A stretch of DNA of 55,515 bases from JAUNQW01 sp043424615 (GTDB taxonomy: Bacteria; Bacillota; Bacilli; Lactobacillales; Carnobacteriaceae_A), in the NCBI GenBank assembly GCA_043424615.1, contig JBHWOX010000011.1, positions 1 through 55,515 on the forward strand, read 5' to 3'. Below the pieces are notes generated by a model. The model was not told where the DNA came from, searched no databases, and saw nothing but the letters and a program-made list of their open reading frames with translations. The position numbers and the translations under genes were made by a program. Below, piece by piece: positions 43,395-51,807 of this stretch; within the stretch, counting starts at the first letter, position 1; each line of letters begins with the position of its first letter.

Positions 43395-44618
43395 TTAAGC
43401 CAGTTCATATTTTTGACTTAAGGAGTACTGGTAGTTTTCTTGCTTTAAGTTTGGAATAGAGAGCATGGCGAACAGACTGATAATATACAGGCTGGCGAGG
43501 AAAAGCATGACATGGGTAGGTGTGCCATGTTGAAGGATCCAGCCGATGATGACTGATGAAAATCCTCCAACTGCCCGGCCGACATTTAAGATGACATTGT
43601 TAGCTGTGGCTGAGATATGACTAGGGTATAGGCGGGTAATGACCGCTCCGTAACCAGCGAACATCCCATTCACAAAGAAGCCAACGATAGCTCCCCCTAC
43701 TAACATTTGCCATGAAGTGGAAGCGAAAGTAAAGAGATAGACCATGATGGCTGACAGAATAAGAAAAATACTATAGGCCAGACGTGGACCAATGCTGTCC
43801 ACAATTTTTCCAAAGACCAGCATGCCCAAGCACATCCCCAAAATCGTAGCAATCATCCAAGTGGACGTCCCTTGAACATTAACGCCCGTGAGTGATTGCA
43901 TCATAGTAGGCAGCCAGTTCATCATGCCGAAGTAGCCAGCAATTTGAACAGTGGTCATCAGCATTAAAGCCAGGGTTTGATGTCTTAATTCAGCTGTTTT
44001 GAAAAGTTGGGAAATCGGCGCTTGTTTTTCATTATAGTGTTTAACATCTGGGCTGGGTTGGAATGGGGAAGCATCAATAAAGAAATGGATATACAGCACT
44101 AGAAGGAGAGGAGCAAATCCCATGAAAAAGAGGCCACGCCAACCGAATACGGGAACAACCAAACCGGCTACCATAGCAGACAAGATGGAGCCAATCTGGC
44201 CTGCAACCCCATTGATGGCTGACATACGACCCATTTTAGATGGTTTTACTAGGCTGGCCATAATAGAAAGCGCTATGCCATATTCTCCTCCCACTCCAAT
44301 GCCGGCTAAAAAGCGGAAAAGATAGAGAAAAGCAAGATTAGGTGCCCAGGCAATCAGCCCTGTCGCGACCGCAAAAATGAAAATGGTCCACTTGAAAATA
44401 TGCAAGCGATTGTATTTATCAGCTAAACTGCCGAAAATCAATCCCCCTACCAACATCCCCAAATTGGTAATAGTCGCAATCCATCCTGCTTCGACTTTTG
44501 AAATGCCCAAAGTTGAAATGATCAAAGGCAAAGAAAAAGATAAAAACATCACATTCAAATCATCCAAACCTGAGCCGACCACTGCTGAAATTAAAGCTTT
44601 TGTATTTTTAGATTTCAT
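43395..44618 (-). CDS. major facilitator superfamily transporter, organic-acid/sugar-acid type
   Basis: 407 residues, 12 TM helices. MFS signatures: GSLADKYNRLHIF between TM2 and TM3, the TM4/TM5 FRFLAGIGVGGEYGIALS (aromatic acid:H+ symporter-like GIGxGGE), and GKIVDSIGPRLAY between TM8 and TM9. It begins 22 nt after pyrE and shares its attenuated transcript, so uptake of orotate or another pyrimidine precursor is an attractive guess (inference). Confidence 0.8.
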   Translation of the reverse strand: MKSKNTKALISAVVGSGLDDLNVMFLSFSLPLIISTLGISKVEAGWIATITNLGMLVGGLIFGSLADKYNRLHIFKWTIFIFAVATGLIAWAPNLAFLYLFRFLAGIGVGGEYGIALSIMASLVKPSKMGRMSAINGVAGQIGSILSAMVAGLVVPVFGWRGLFFMGFAPLLLVLYIHFFIDASPFQPSPDVKHYNEKQAPISQLFKTAELRHQTLALMLMTTVQIAGYFGMMNWLPTMMQSLTGVNVQGTSTWMIATILGMCLGMLVFGKIVDSIGPRLAYSIFLILSAIMVYLFTFASTSWQMLVGGAIVGFFVNGMFAGYGAVITRLYPSHISATANNVILNVGRAVGGFSSVIIGWILQHGTPTHVMLFLASLYIISLFAMLSIPNLKQENYQYSLSQKYELA

Positions 44619-44639
44619 TTTTTTCCCCTTTTCTATCTT

Positions 44640-45263
44640 TTACTGCTTCCAATCTTTTGGATCGTGATACCAAGCGTTGAGTACATCCATGTGCCCTGCA
44701 AAGGCTTGTTTGTCTGCCGCCCAACTCATCAACTCTTCATAGTTGGTGAGAGTATAGAGCGGATAGCTGGCCCCCTTAAAATTTTCTCGTGATTGGGGTA
44801 GAAGGTAGTTGAAAATCGCAACACAACCCAAAACTTCTCCTCCATGGTCAGCTACCTCTTCAGCTGCCGCTAAAACACTCCCCCCTGTTGAAATCAGATC
44901 TTCTACCATGACCACCCGGCTTCCCGCCTGTAGTTCCCCTTCTAAAGCGTTTTTCTTGCCGTGGTCTTTGGCCTTCGATCGCACATAGACCATGGGGAGG
45001 TCGAGTTCGGCCGCAATAAAAGCTGCATGAGGAATCCCAGCAGTAGCGGTTCCTGCAATGCCTTCCACTTGCGGGAAATGCTCTTGAATCAGATCCACCA
45101 GACCCGCCGTTATTTTTTTACGAACAGCCACATGACTCATGATTAAGCGATTATCACAATAAATGGGGGCCTGCAAACCGGAAGACCAAGTGAAGGGCTC
45201 TTCCACATTGAGACTGATGGCCCCAATCTCCAATAAATCTTCTACAATATCTGTTTGACTCAT
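44640..45263 (-). CDS. pyrE: orotate phosphoribosyltransferase
   Basis: Orotate plus PRPP to OMP in pyrimidine synthesis. 207 residues. PRPP loop VVMVEDLISTGGSVLAAAEEV, flexible catalytic loop VRSKAKDHGKKNALEG with Lys residues, and GTATAGIPHAAFIA. No other pyr gene lies nearby. It is preceded by a leader peptide frame ending 13 nt upstream and a terminator within that frame. Confidence 0.96.
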   Translation of the reverse strand: MSQTDIVEDLLEIGAISLNVEEPFTWSSGLQAPIYCDNRLIMSHVAVRKKITAGLVDLIQEHFPQVEGIAGTATAGIPHAAFIAAELDLPMVYVRSKAKDHGKKNALEGELQAGSRVVMVEDLISTGGSVLAAAEEVADHGGEVLGCVAIFNYLLPQSRENFKGASYPLYTLTNYEELMSWAADKQAFAGHMDVLNAWYHDPKDWKQ

Positions 45264-45276
45264 TTTTTCCCTCTTT

Positions 45277-45408
45277 CTATTCTTGGCATAAAAAAAGCAC
45301 CAATCGTATCACCGATTGATGCTTGAAAGAATGACCATTTAAATTAAAAATTTTTGAAAAAAGGAGGGTGTTTTGTGCCATTGCTTCACTCATCCATACA
45401 TTTTTCAT
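45277..45408 (-). CDS. pyrE leader peptide (43 codons)
   Basis: Minus-strand frame starting ATG 45408 and ending TAG 45277-45279; it begins MKNVWMSEAMAQNTLL and ends CQE. An AGGAGG site precedes the ATG. The frame passes straight through the intrinsic terminator at 45289-45324 and stops 13 nt before pyrE. The peptide has no run of one regulatory codon; instead a U-rich segment lies ahead of the terminator. This layout suits translation-coupled attenuation, as in enteric pyrBI and pyrE leaders. That it is translated is inferred. Confidence 0.7.
   Translation of the reverse strand: MKNVWMSEAMAQNTLLFSKIFNLNGHSFKHQSVIRLVLFLCQE
45289..45324 (-). terminator. attenuator terminator inside the pyrE leader frame
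   Basis: AAGCATCAATCG (45313-45324) pairs over 12 bp with CGATTGGTGCTT (45295-45306), one G-U pair, loop of 6, followed by TTTTTTT on the minus strand. It lies before pyrE, so it must be controlled for pyrE to be expressed. Confidence 0.9.
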
Positions 45409-45424
45409 TAGACACCCTCCTCTT
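45359..45424 (-). promoter_or_regulatory. long-loop hairpin that hides the leader ribosome site
   Basis: AGGAGGGTGT (45412-45421) is exactly complementary to ACACCCTCCT (45362-45371), extendable by 3 pairs with one G-U. The 5' arm contains the Shine-Dalgarno of the leader peptide. The loop is about 40 nt and T's follow the 3' arm, so it can block leader translation or act as a first terminator. Confidence 0.75.
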
Positions 45425-45446
45425 AATTTTTGCTCAAATTGTCAAT

Positions 45447-45475
45447 ATTATAGAGCGGATGGACAAGGATGTCAA
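45447..45475 (-). promoter_or_regulatory. pyrE promoter
   Basis: Perfect consensus: TTGACA (45470-45475), 17-nt spacer, TATAAT (45447-45452), about 25 nt upstream of the leader ribosome site. It starts inside the gap after the acyl-CoA-dehydrogenase-like gene. Confidence 0.93.
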
Positions 45476-45497
45476 GAGGAAAATGGAATTTATTTTT

Positions 45498-46610
45498 TTA
45501 TTGGACCATGGCTTGGGCAATCATTAATTTAAGACGATCTACGCCCGGAACTAAGATATGCGCAGCTTGAGCATCTCTGAATAAGCGCTCAATTTTTACT
45601 TTTTTATTGAAAGCTCTTCCCCCACCTAATTTCATAGCTAAGCGGGCTGATTTCATCACTTTTTCTGCCGAATTAACTCGAGCGGCTAATAAGGAAAGCA
45701 TAGCATCTTGGCCGTCATCGATTTGTTGAGTGACAGAGAGCAAACATTCAAAATTCGCAATGGCATCTGAATAAATCTCACCAAAGCTTAATTGAACGGC
45801 TTCAATCTCACCTAATCTTTTACCATCAGAAAATTGCCGATTCATCAGGTGTTCTAGGGTAGCACTGCACAGGGCATTATTTAACCCAACATTCAGGGCG
45901 GCTAAACCACAATGAAAAGCGGTTAAAGAACGGTTATAATCCGGATTGGTAACAGAAAGATTGTCTCCGGCATACCATTTTTTATCTAATACTACATTTT
46001 CAAGAATCATTGGACTGGATTCATTTCCACGTAGCCCTAAACCATCCCACTGATTTGATTCAAATCTTAACCCCTGAGATGGACGCGGAATAATCCAAGT
46101 TCCAACTTTAGAAGAGGCCGTATCTTTGGCAACAAAAGTATAATAATCAGCATAGCCAGCTGAGGTTACCATATGCTTTGACCCATTGATCTTATATTTT
46201 TGATCTTCTATTGGCTGGGCGGTAGAATCCACTTGCTCAATATTAACTCCAGCTGATCCCTCACTGGTGCCGTCAGCACCCAAGGCATTATTTTCGACTA
46301 TATCTGTATAAACCTTTTCTTGTAAGTCCGGATTAGCATGCATGATCCGCCACACTAATAAACCGTGCATAGTATAAATAATTCCAACGGCAGCCGAAAA
46401 TTCTGATAAGCCGATAACGACCTCAGTAAATTCTTTAAATCCTAAACCCAAGCCACCAAATTTTTGAGGAACATTTAAGCGTAAGAAATCAGCTTCTCCT
46501 AATTTTTCTATCATTTCTTTGGGGAATTGATTTGATTGGTCGATGTCTTCTGCAAGGGCTTCTATATGTTCGAGTCCAAAAGCTTTAGCTTTTTCATAGT
46601 AGTTGGTCAC
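45498..46610 (-). CDS. acyl-CoA-dehydrogenase-like flavoprotein
   Basis: About 370 residues from GTG 46610 (VTNYYEKAKAFGLEHIEAL), preferred because AAGGAGG lies 8 nt upstream; ATG 46616 is too close to it. Fold motifs: RLNVPQKFGGLGLGF, GADGTSEGSAG, NGSKHMVTSAGYADYYTFVA, WDGLGLRGNESS, and C-terminal GGGRAFNKKVKIERLFRDAQ. Where typical acyl-CoA dehydrogenases have the catalytic Glu (YEGT), this protein reads ILVPGVDRLK. That resembles the Acyl-CoA_dh_2 group, which includes flavin monooxygenases, so substrate and reaction are unknown. Candidate promoter TTGCAA-16-TAAATT at 46643-46670. Confidence 0.78.
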   Translation of the reverse strand: MTNYYEKAKAFGLEHIEALAEDIDQSNQFPKEMIEKLGEADFLRLNVPQKFGGLGLGFKEFTEVVIGLSEFSAAVGIIYTMHGLLVWRIMHANPDLQEKVYTDIVENNALGADGTSEGSAGVNIEQVDSTAQPIEDQKYKINGSKHMVTSAGYADYYTFVAKDTASSKVGTWIIPRPSQGLRFESNQWDGLGLRGNESSPMILENVVLDKKWYAGDNLSVTNPDYNRSLTAFHCGLAALNVGLNNALCSATLEHLMNRQFSDGKRLGEIEAVQLSFGEIYSDAIANFECLLSVTQQIDDGQDAMLSLLAARVNSAEKVMKSARLAMKLGGGRAFNKKVKIERLFRDAQAAHILVPGVDRLKLMIAQAMVQ

Positions 46611-46696
46611 AGTCATTTCCTCCTTCATACATGATTATCTAGAATTTACCACGACTGATTCATCTTGCAAGAAAAGCGCTATTTATATTTTTAATC

Positions 46697-46724
46697 AAAA
46701 AAAGTGCTGGTCACTGCCAGCACC
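46697..46724 (-). terminator. terminator of the gltX-yacP region
   Basis: GTGCTGGC/GCCAGCAC hairpin (46704-46723, with inner TCACT/AGTGA pairing) followed by TTTTTTT on the minus strand. It is about 170 nt past the yacP stop; the stretch between holds no gene. Confidence 0.88.
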
Positions 46725-46891
46725 TGAGGGGAAAATAAAATAAAGAGAAAAGTATTTAACTTGTGAAAACCTGTCTCAAAGTTAGAGTATAAGAAACTTT
46801 AAGAAGGCCACATACTTATTATAGAGATATTTAATTCTTTAGAAAGAGACTTATTAATTATTCATATATGGCGCTTATTTATTATAAAAAT

Positions 46892-47425
46892 CTAATCTCT
46901 ACTGATTATTTTTCGGTAGAGTTCTTTTAATTTTTTGACGTCTTCTTCCTTCCAATGGGAGAGGCGTTTGGCGTCTTTTTGCTTGTATTCCTGATAATCT
47001 GATTTGACATCTTTTTTTGCCTCCATCACGTCTTTGTAAAGTTCTGGGGCGGACTTGCGGCTGGACCCCTTGCCCAGAACAATGCGTTGCTCGGCATAGT
47101 CCGAGGTGGCTACCGTCACATTGGTTAAAGCATTTTGATAATCGCTTAAGCTGCGTTCGATATAAGAATCTGCGGTTTCATCTTCTTGGGTGAAGACCAC
47201 TTGTAAGGAGTGGTAGTCATAGGTCCGCTGAATGCCGGGGACCAGTTGAGCGTCAAAAACAACGATGGTTTGTATTTTTTTATAGCGAGAATAATCACTC
47301 AGCTCACGCAGGAGGAGGTCTCTGGCGTCAGCCATCTTATCTAATTTTTTGAGCGGAACTAAATTAGGCCAAGAGCCAATCATATTATAGCCATCAACCA
47401 TTAGAAGTTCCCTTTTGATAATCAT
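46892..47425 (-). CDS. yacP: NYN-domain RNase, YacP/Rae1 family
   Basis: 177 residues from ATG 47425 (MIIKRELLMVDGYNMIGSW), chosen by AGGAGG spacing. PIN-like NYN motifs: LMVDGYNMIG, DARDLLLRELSDY, VFDAQLV, DETADSYIE and VATSDYAEQRI. In B. subtilis the product Rae1 cleaves mRNA in the ribosomal A site. The start lies 10 nt beyond the rlmB stop. Member of the cysS-mrnC-rlmB-yacP cluster. Confidence 0.93.
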   Translation of the reverse strand: MIIKRELLMVDGYNMIGSWPNLVPLKKLDKMADARDLLLRELSDYSRYKKIQTIVVFDAQLVPGIQRTYDYHSLQVVFTQEDETADSYIERSLSDYQNALTNVTVATSDYAEQRIVLGKGSSRKSAPELYKDVMEAKKDVKSDYQEYKQKDAKRLSHWKEEDVKKLKELYRKIISRD

Positions 47426-47435
47426 GGTCATCCTC

Positions 47436-48188
47436 CTACTTGCGCTGGTGGTGTTGGCGGAAGACTTCATACATGATGACCCCGGCCGCCACTGAAGCAT
47501 TCAAGCTAGAAATTTCTCCCAGCATTGGCAGGGTGACAATACCATCACAATTTTCTTTCACTAACCGACTCATTCCGGACCCTTCATTACCAATGACGAT
47601 TGCAATAGGGCCTTGAGCATTCCAGCTACGGTAGTCTTCACCACCGGCGTCTGTCCCGAATACCCACACCCCTCTGTTTTTTAATTCTTTGATGGTGTCC
47701 ACCATATTGGTGACCCGAACGACAGGCACATGTTCGATAGCCCCTGCTGACGTTTTTGCTACTGTTGCTGTCAAACCGACAGCCCGGTGTTTGGGAATAA
47801 CGACCCCATGAACCCCAACGGCATCAGCTGTTCTTAAAACCGAACCCAAGTTATGGGGGTCTTCGATTTCATCCAATAAGATGATGAAAGGGTCTTCTTC
47901 TCTTTGAGCCGCCAAGTCAAAAACCTCATCCAAACTCGCATAATCTTTAGCGGCTACGGTCAGGATGACGCCTTGATGCACCCCGTGGTCTGACATCTTA
48001 TCTAATTTTTCTTTTGGCACATAGCGGATATCGGCTTGGCGTTTTTTCCCCAAACGAATAATCTGATCCATCCGACCAGAGGATAAGCCCTCCTGGATAA
48101 ATAATTTATGGATGTCGCGATCAGATTGTAAGGCTTCAATTACTGGATTACGACCAATTAATAAGTCAGTTACTTGCTTTTCAGCCAT
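47436..48188 (-). CDS. rlmB: 23S rRNA (guanosine-2'-O)-methyltransferase
   Basis: SpoU-type knotted methyltransferase. 250 residues. N-terminal substrate-binding part (LLIGRNPVIEALQ), then motifs LDEIEDPHNLGSVLRTADAVG, IVIGNEGSGMS and LPMLGEISSLNASVAAGVIMYE. It methylates G2251 or an equivalent of 23S rRNA (family knowledge). Confidence 0.95.
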   Translation of the reverse strand: MAEKQVTDLLIGRNPVIEALQSDRDIHKLFIQEGLSSGRMDQIIRLGKKRQADIRYVPKEKLDKMSDHGVHQGVILTVAAKDYASLDEVFDLAAQREEDPFIILLDEIEDPHNLGSVLRTADAVGVHGVVIPKHRAVGLTATVAKTSAGAIEHVPVVRVTNMVDTIKELKNRGVWVFGTDAGGEDYRSWNAQGPIAIVIGNEGSGMSRLVKENCDGIVTLPMLGEISSLNASVAAGVIMYEVFRQHHQRK

Positions 48189-48200
48189 AGTCTTTCTCCT

Positions 48201-48590
48201 TTAGTTTTTATTTTCTACGTATCGGATGGCTTGTTGGCATAAATCCTCAAAGCGATCCATCTCTTGATTCAAATACAAAGCGCCCATCAAGGCTTCAAAA
48301 GCAGTCGAAGCTTGGTAGGTGGCCAGGTCAGCATGCTTGGCCTTGGTGTGGCTTTTGGCATTGCGTCCTCGCTTAGCAAGCTGTTTTTCTTCTTCAGTCA
48401 AGCGATTGTCTTCTAACAAAGCATCCAAAATAGCGGCCTGGGCCTTAGCAGAAACATAGGCAGTCGCCCGGTGGTGGAGGTCATTGGGCTTAGTCAAACC
48501 AGATTGAATCAAGTGCAAACGAATCACACTTTCATAAGCAGCATCCCCCATATAAGCAAGGGTCAGACCGTTCAATAGCTGAGCTTTCAT
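48201..48590 (-). CDS. mrnC: mini-ribonuclease III
   Basis: 129 residues; an RNase III catalytic domain without the dsRNA-binding domain. Catalytic residues lie in LAYMGDAAYE and STAFEALMGALYL. It trims 23S rRNA ends. It starts 3 nt after the cysS stop. Confidence 0.95.
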   Translation of the reverse strand: MKAQLLNGLTLAYMGDAAYESVIRLHLIQSGLTKPNDLHHRATAYVSAKAQAAILDALLEDNRLTEEEKQLAKRGRNAKSHTKAKHADLATYQASTAFEALMGALYLNQEMDRFEDLCQQAIRYVENKN

Positions 48591-48593
48591 TCT

Positions 48594-50003
48594 TTAACCC
48601 CTTTTCCAACGAATGCCTTGAGGGGTATCCTCTAATAAAATCCCTTGGTCTTTTAATTGATCTCGAATAGCATCGGCTCGGTTAAAATCTTTATTTTGAC
48701 GGGCTTCTTCTCGTTCGTCAATTAAAGCTTCAATCTCTGCATCTAGTAATTCTTCTTCATCCTTAACCACTATACCAAAAATTTCAAGCAACTCTTCATA
48801 ACGAGCCATGTAATAAGTCAAGACTTGCTGAGACACATGCTCACGTTCGGCATATTTATTGATCGTTTTACCCATATCATAAATAACAGTCATCCCATTG
48901 GCCGCGTTAAAGTCATCGTCCATTTGTTTTTGGAATTCTCTTTCTAAGTCCTCCATCAGCTGGATGGCGTCCGCATCATCTTCTAATTCAAAAGCCGCAT
49001 CCGCCAAACGATAGTCAGCGTTTATGTAGGCTTGACGCACCCGCTTGAGATTGGTTTCAGCTTCCTGTAAGGTCCGCTCGGTATAGTTAATAGGTAAGCG
49101 GTAATGGGCTTGGGCCATAAAGAAACGAATAATTTGCGGGTCAACTTCTTTGACTAAGTCATGAACGAGAACAAAATTTCCCAAGGATTTGGACATTTTT
49201 TCATCATCCATGTTGACAAAGCCATTATGCATCCAATAATTCGCAAATTGGGTCCCTGTTTTTGCTTCTGATTGGGCAATTTCATTTTCATGATGAGGGA
49301 AAGTCAGGTCTAACCCACCGCCATGAATGTCGAAATGATCGCCTAAAAGTTCAGTGGACATGACAGAGCACTCAATATGCCAGCCTGGACGTCCTTGGCC
49401 CCAAGGAGAGTCCCAACTGATTTCCCCTTCTTTGGCCTTTTTCCACAAAGCAAAATCAACCGACTCCCGTTTATGCTGGCTGGCATCCTCGGCTAAACGC
49501 TGGCTGGCCCCTTCTTTTAAGTCCGCGATTGATATTTTAGATAATTTACCATAATCTCCAAATTTACTAGCGGCATAGTAAACATCGCCATCAGCTTCAT
49601 AAGCATAGCCCTTGTCAATTAAAACTTGGACAAAATCAATAATTTCAGGGATGTAATCTTTCACCCGAGGATGGTGGTCGGCCTTCATAACATTTAAAGC
49701 TTGAGTATCTTCAAAATAGGCGGCGATATATTTATCGGCTAAAGCTTCCGTGCTAATTCCTTCTTCTTTGGCCGCCTTGATAATTTTATCATCCACATCC
49801 GTGAAGTTGGAGACATATTGGACATCATAGCCGCGGTAAAGCAAGTAGCGGCGGATAACATCAAAGGCAACGATGGAACGGGCATTACCAATATGGATGT
49901 AGTTATAGACGGTTGGCCCGCACACATACATCTTAATTTGCCCGTCTTCAATCGGGTGAAAGTCTTCTAATTCATGGCTGAGGGTGTTATATATTTTTAT
50001 CAT
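48594..50003 (-). CDS. cysS: cysteinyl-tRNA synthetase
   Basis: Charges tRNA-Cys. 469 residues from ATG 50003 (MIKIYNTLSHELEDF) behind AAAGGA. Class I HIGN in YNYIHIGNARSIV and KMSKS in DDEKMSKSLGNF. Zinc ligands are likely Cys in MYVCGPTVYN and HIECSVMS with HENEIAQSEA. Expressed under a Cys T-box although gltX lies directly upstream. Confidence 0.96.
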   Translation of the reverse strand: MIKIYNTLSHELEDFHPIEDGQIKMYVCGPTVYNYIHIGNARSIVAFDVIRRYLLYRGYDVQYVSNFTDVDDKIIKAAKEEGISTEALADKYIAAYFEDTQALNVMKADHHPRVKDYIPEIIDFVQVLIDKGYAYEADGDVYYAASKFGDYGKLSKISIADLKEGASQRLAEDASQHKRESVDFALWKKAKEGEISWDSPWGQGRPGWHIECSVMSTELLGDHFDIHGGGLDLTFPHHENEIAQSEAKTGTQFANYWMHNGFVNMDDEKMSKSLGNFVLVHDLVKEVDPQIIRFFMAQAHYRLPINYTERTLQEAETNLKRVRQAYINADYRLADAAFELEDDADAIQLMEDLEREFQKQMDDDFNAANGMTVIYDMGKTINKYAEREHVSQQVLTYYMARYEELLEIFGIVVKDEEELLDAEIEALIDEREEARQNKDFNRADAIRDQLKDQGILLEDTPQGIRWKRG

Positions 50004-50031
50004 GGCTTTATCCTTTCTATTTCGGCAATCT

Positions 50032-50238
50032 ATCAAAAAAGCAGTGTCTAAACAAAAGACACTGCTGGTGTGGTTCCACTTTTTCTTTAAGCTTGAACAG
50101 ATAACGGTTGTGACCGCATCCGCTTACTCCATTGGGCGGATGAACTCCAAGAGGCATTTCTAAGGGATAGCCAGGTTTGACTTTCATCCTCTCAAACTTG
50201 CTGGGCTGGCTTTTCCCTTATACTTTCTCTTATCTTAG
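50032..50238 (-). promoter_or_regulatory. Cys-specific T-box leader of cysS
   Basis: It fills the gltX-cysS gap. On the minus strand AAGAG..TATAAGGGA pairs with TCCCTTA..CTCTT, and the bulge holds TGC (Cys) at 50154-50156. A CCGTTATC segment forms part of Stem III. The T-box core AAAGTGGAACCACACC lies at about 50067-50082. The terminator is GCAGTGTCT/AGACACTGC (about 50041-50066) plus TTTTTT. It lets cysteine shortage raise cysS and the genes downstream without raising gltX. Confidence 0.92.
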
Positions 50239-50245
50239 TTATTCA

Positions 50246-51727
50246 TTAATTATGGAAGTGCTCAAGGGTATGGTTGAGGTGGTCTAGTGTTTTTTCTTTT
50301 CCTAGAACTTCCACTACTTCATTGGCACCTGGGCCATGAGCCTCACCAATTAATGAGGCACGGAGGGGCATGTAGAGGCCTTTGCCTTTCACGCCTGTTT
50401 CTTTTTGAACCTCTTTAATAATAGCTTGGACTTGGTCTGCTTGATAGTCTGATTCATCTAAGGCTGATAATTTTTCTTTAAAGGCTTCCAAGACAATTTT
50501 AGCATCTTCTGCCGCTAAAGCTTCCTGAGCAGCTTCTGAGAATTCTGGAACATCCTTGAAGAAAACAGCCGCCAGGTCAACAATCTCAGCCGCATAGTGC
50601 ATTTCTTTTTGGTAGAGTTCCACTACTTTTTGAGCATAAGTCAGATCTTCTTCTGAAGGAGATTCAGCGAGCATGCCTGCTTTTATTAAATGGGGCTGTG
50701 CCCATTGTGTTAATTCCTGGCTGTCCATTTTTGCAATATATTGGGCGGAAAGCCAGTCTAATTTATCTTGATCAAAGCTTGCTTGTGACTTACTCAAGCG
50801 GTTCACATCAAAAATGTCAATCAATTGGTCAGGGGAATATATTTCATCCTCACCTTCAGGAGACCACCCCAAGAAAGAAATATAGTTAAACAAGCCATCT
50901 GGATGGTAGCCCAATTCGCGGTAGTCTTCAATAAACTGTAAGACCCCCTCGTCACGCTTGGATAATTTTTTACCTGTATCCGCATTGAAAATCAAAGTCA
51001 TGTGGCCAAAAGTAGGGACGTCCCAACCTAAAGCTTGATACATTAAAATTTGTTTAGGGGTGTTGGCGACATGGTCATCTCCACGTAACACATGGCTGAT
51101 GCCCATTAAATGATCATCCACCACCACGGCAAAATTATAGGTTGGCATGCCATCACTCTTGAAAATAATGAAGTCGCCACCTAAAGAATCATTGTCAAAC
51201 TGAACTTTACCTTTGACCATGTCCTCGAATTCAACTGATCCTTCATCAGGAATGCGGAAACGAATCGCTTCTGGTCGTCCTTCTTGGCGGGCTTGTTCGA
51301 TCTCTTCTTCAGAAGCATCACGCCATTTGCCTGTATAGTGTGGGGCAATTCCATTGGCTCTTTGTTTTTCTCTTTGTTTCTCTAATTCCTCTGGGGTATC
51401 AAAAGCTGGATAAGCATGCCCAGCTTCTAGCATTTGCTCTACATACTGCTGGTAAAGCTCCACCCGTTCGGATTGGCGGTATGGACCATACTCTCCCGGT
51501 TGTTGAGGACTTTCATCCCATTCCACACCCAACCAAGCTAAATTTTCAAGCTGACTCTCTTCTCCGCGTTCAACATTCCGTTTGGTGTCGGTGTCTTCAA
51601 TGCGGATAATGAAGTCTCCCCCATAATGGCGGGCAAATAAATAGTTAAATACTGCTGTACGTGCATTACCGATATGCAAGTGCCCTGTCGGACTTGGGGC
51701 ATAACGTACGCGAATATCTTTGGTCAT
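50246..51727 (-). CDS. gltX: glutamyl-tRNA synthetase
   Basis: 493 residues from ATG 51727 (MTKDIRVRYAPSPTGHLHIG) behind AAAGGAG. HIGN motif in GHLHIGNART, KLSKR in TGKKLSKRDEGV, and the anticodon-binding helical domain at the C-terminus. In most Firmicutes this enzyme is non-discriminating and also charges tRNA-Gln; there is no glnS here to say otherwise. Confidence 0.96.
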   Translation of the reverse strand: MTKDIRVRYAPSPTGHLHIGNARTAVFNYLFARHYGGDFIIRIEDTDTKRNVERGEESQLENLAWLGVEWDESPQQPGEYGPYRQSERVELYQQYVEQMLEAGHAYPAFDTPEELEKQREKQRANGIAPHYTGKWRDASEEEIEQARQEGRPEAIRFRIPDEGSVEFEDMVKGKVQFDNDSLGGDFIIFKSDGMPTYNFAVVVDDHLMGISHVLRGDDHVANTPKQILMYQALGWDVPTFGHMTLIFNADTGKKLSKRDEGVLQFIEDYRELGYHPDGLFNYISFLGWSPEGEDEIYSPDQLIDIFDVNRLSKSQASFDQDKLDWLSAQYIAKMDSQELTQWAQPHLIKAGMLAESPSEEDLTYAQKVVELYQKEMHYAAEIVDLAAVFFKDVPEFSEAAQEALAAEDAKIVLEAFKEKLSALDESDYQADQVQAIIKEVQKETGVKGKGLYMPLRASLIGEAHGPGANEVVEVLGKEKTLDHLNHTLEHFHN

Positions 51728-51807
51728 GACTTTGTCTCCTTTATTTATCATTCTAATAGTTATGTCAAGAATATCATAGTTAGCGGCCTTTTTCTAGCCA
51801 CGCAAAC

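Noticed and set aside
45263..45475. PyrR-binding attenuator before pyrE
   Set aside because: I found no PyrR anti-antiterminator consensus; the leader-peptide layout explains the elements better.
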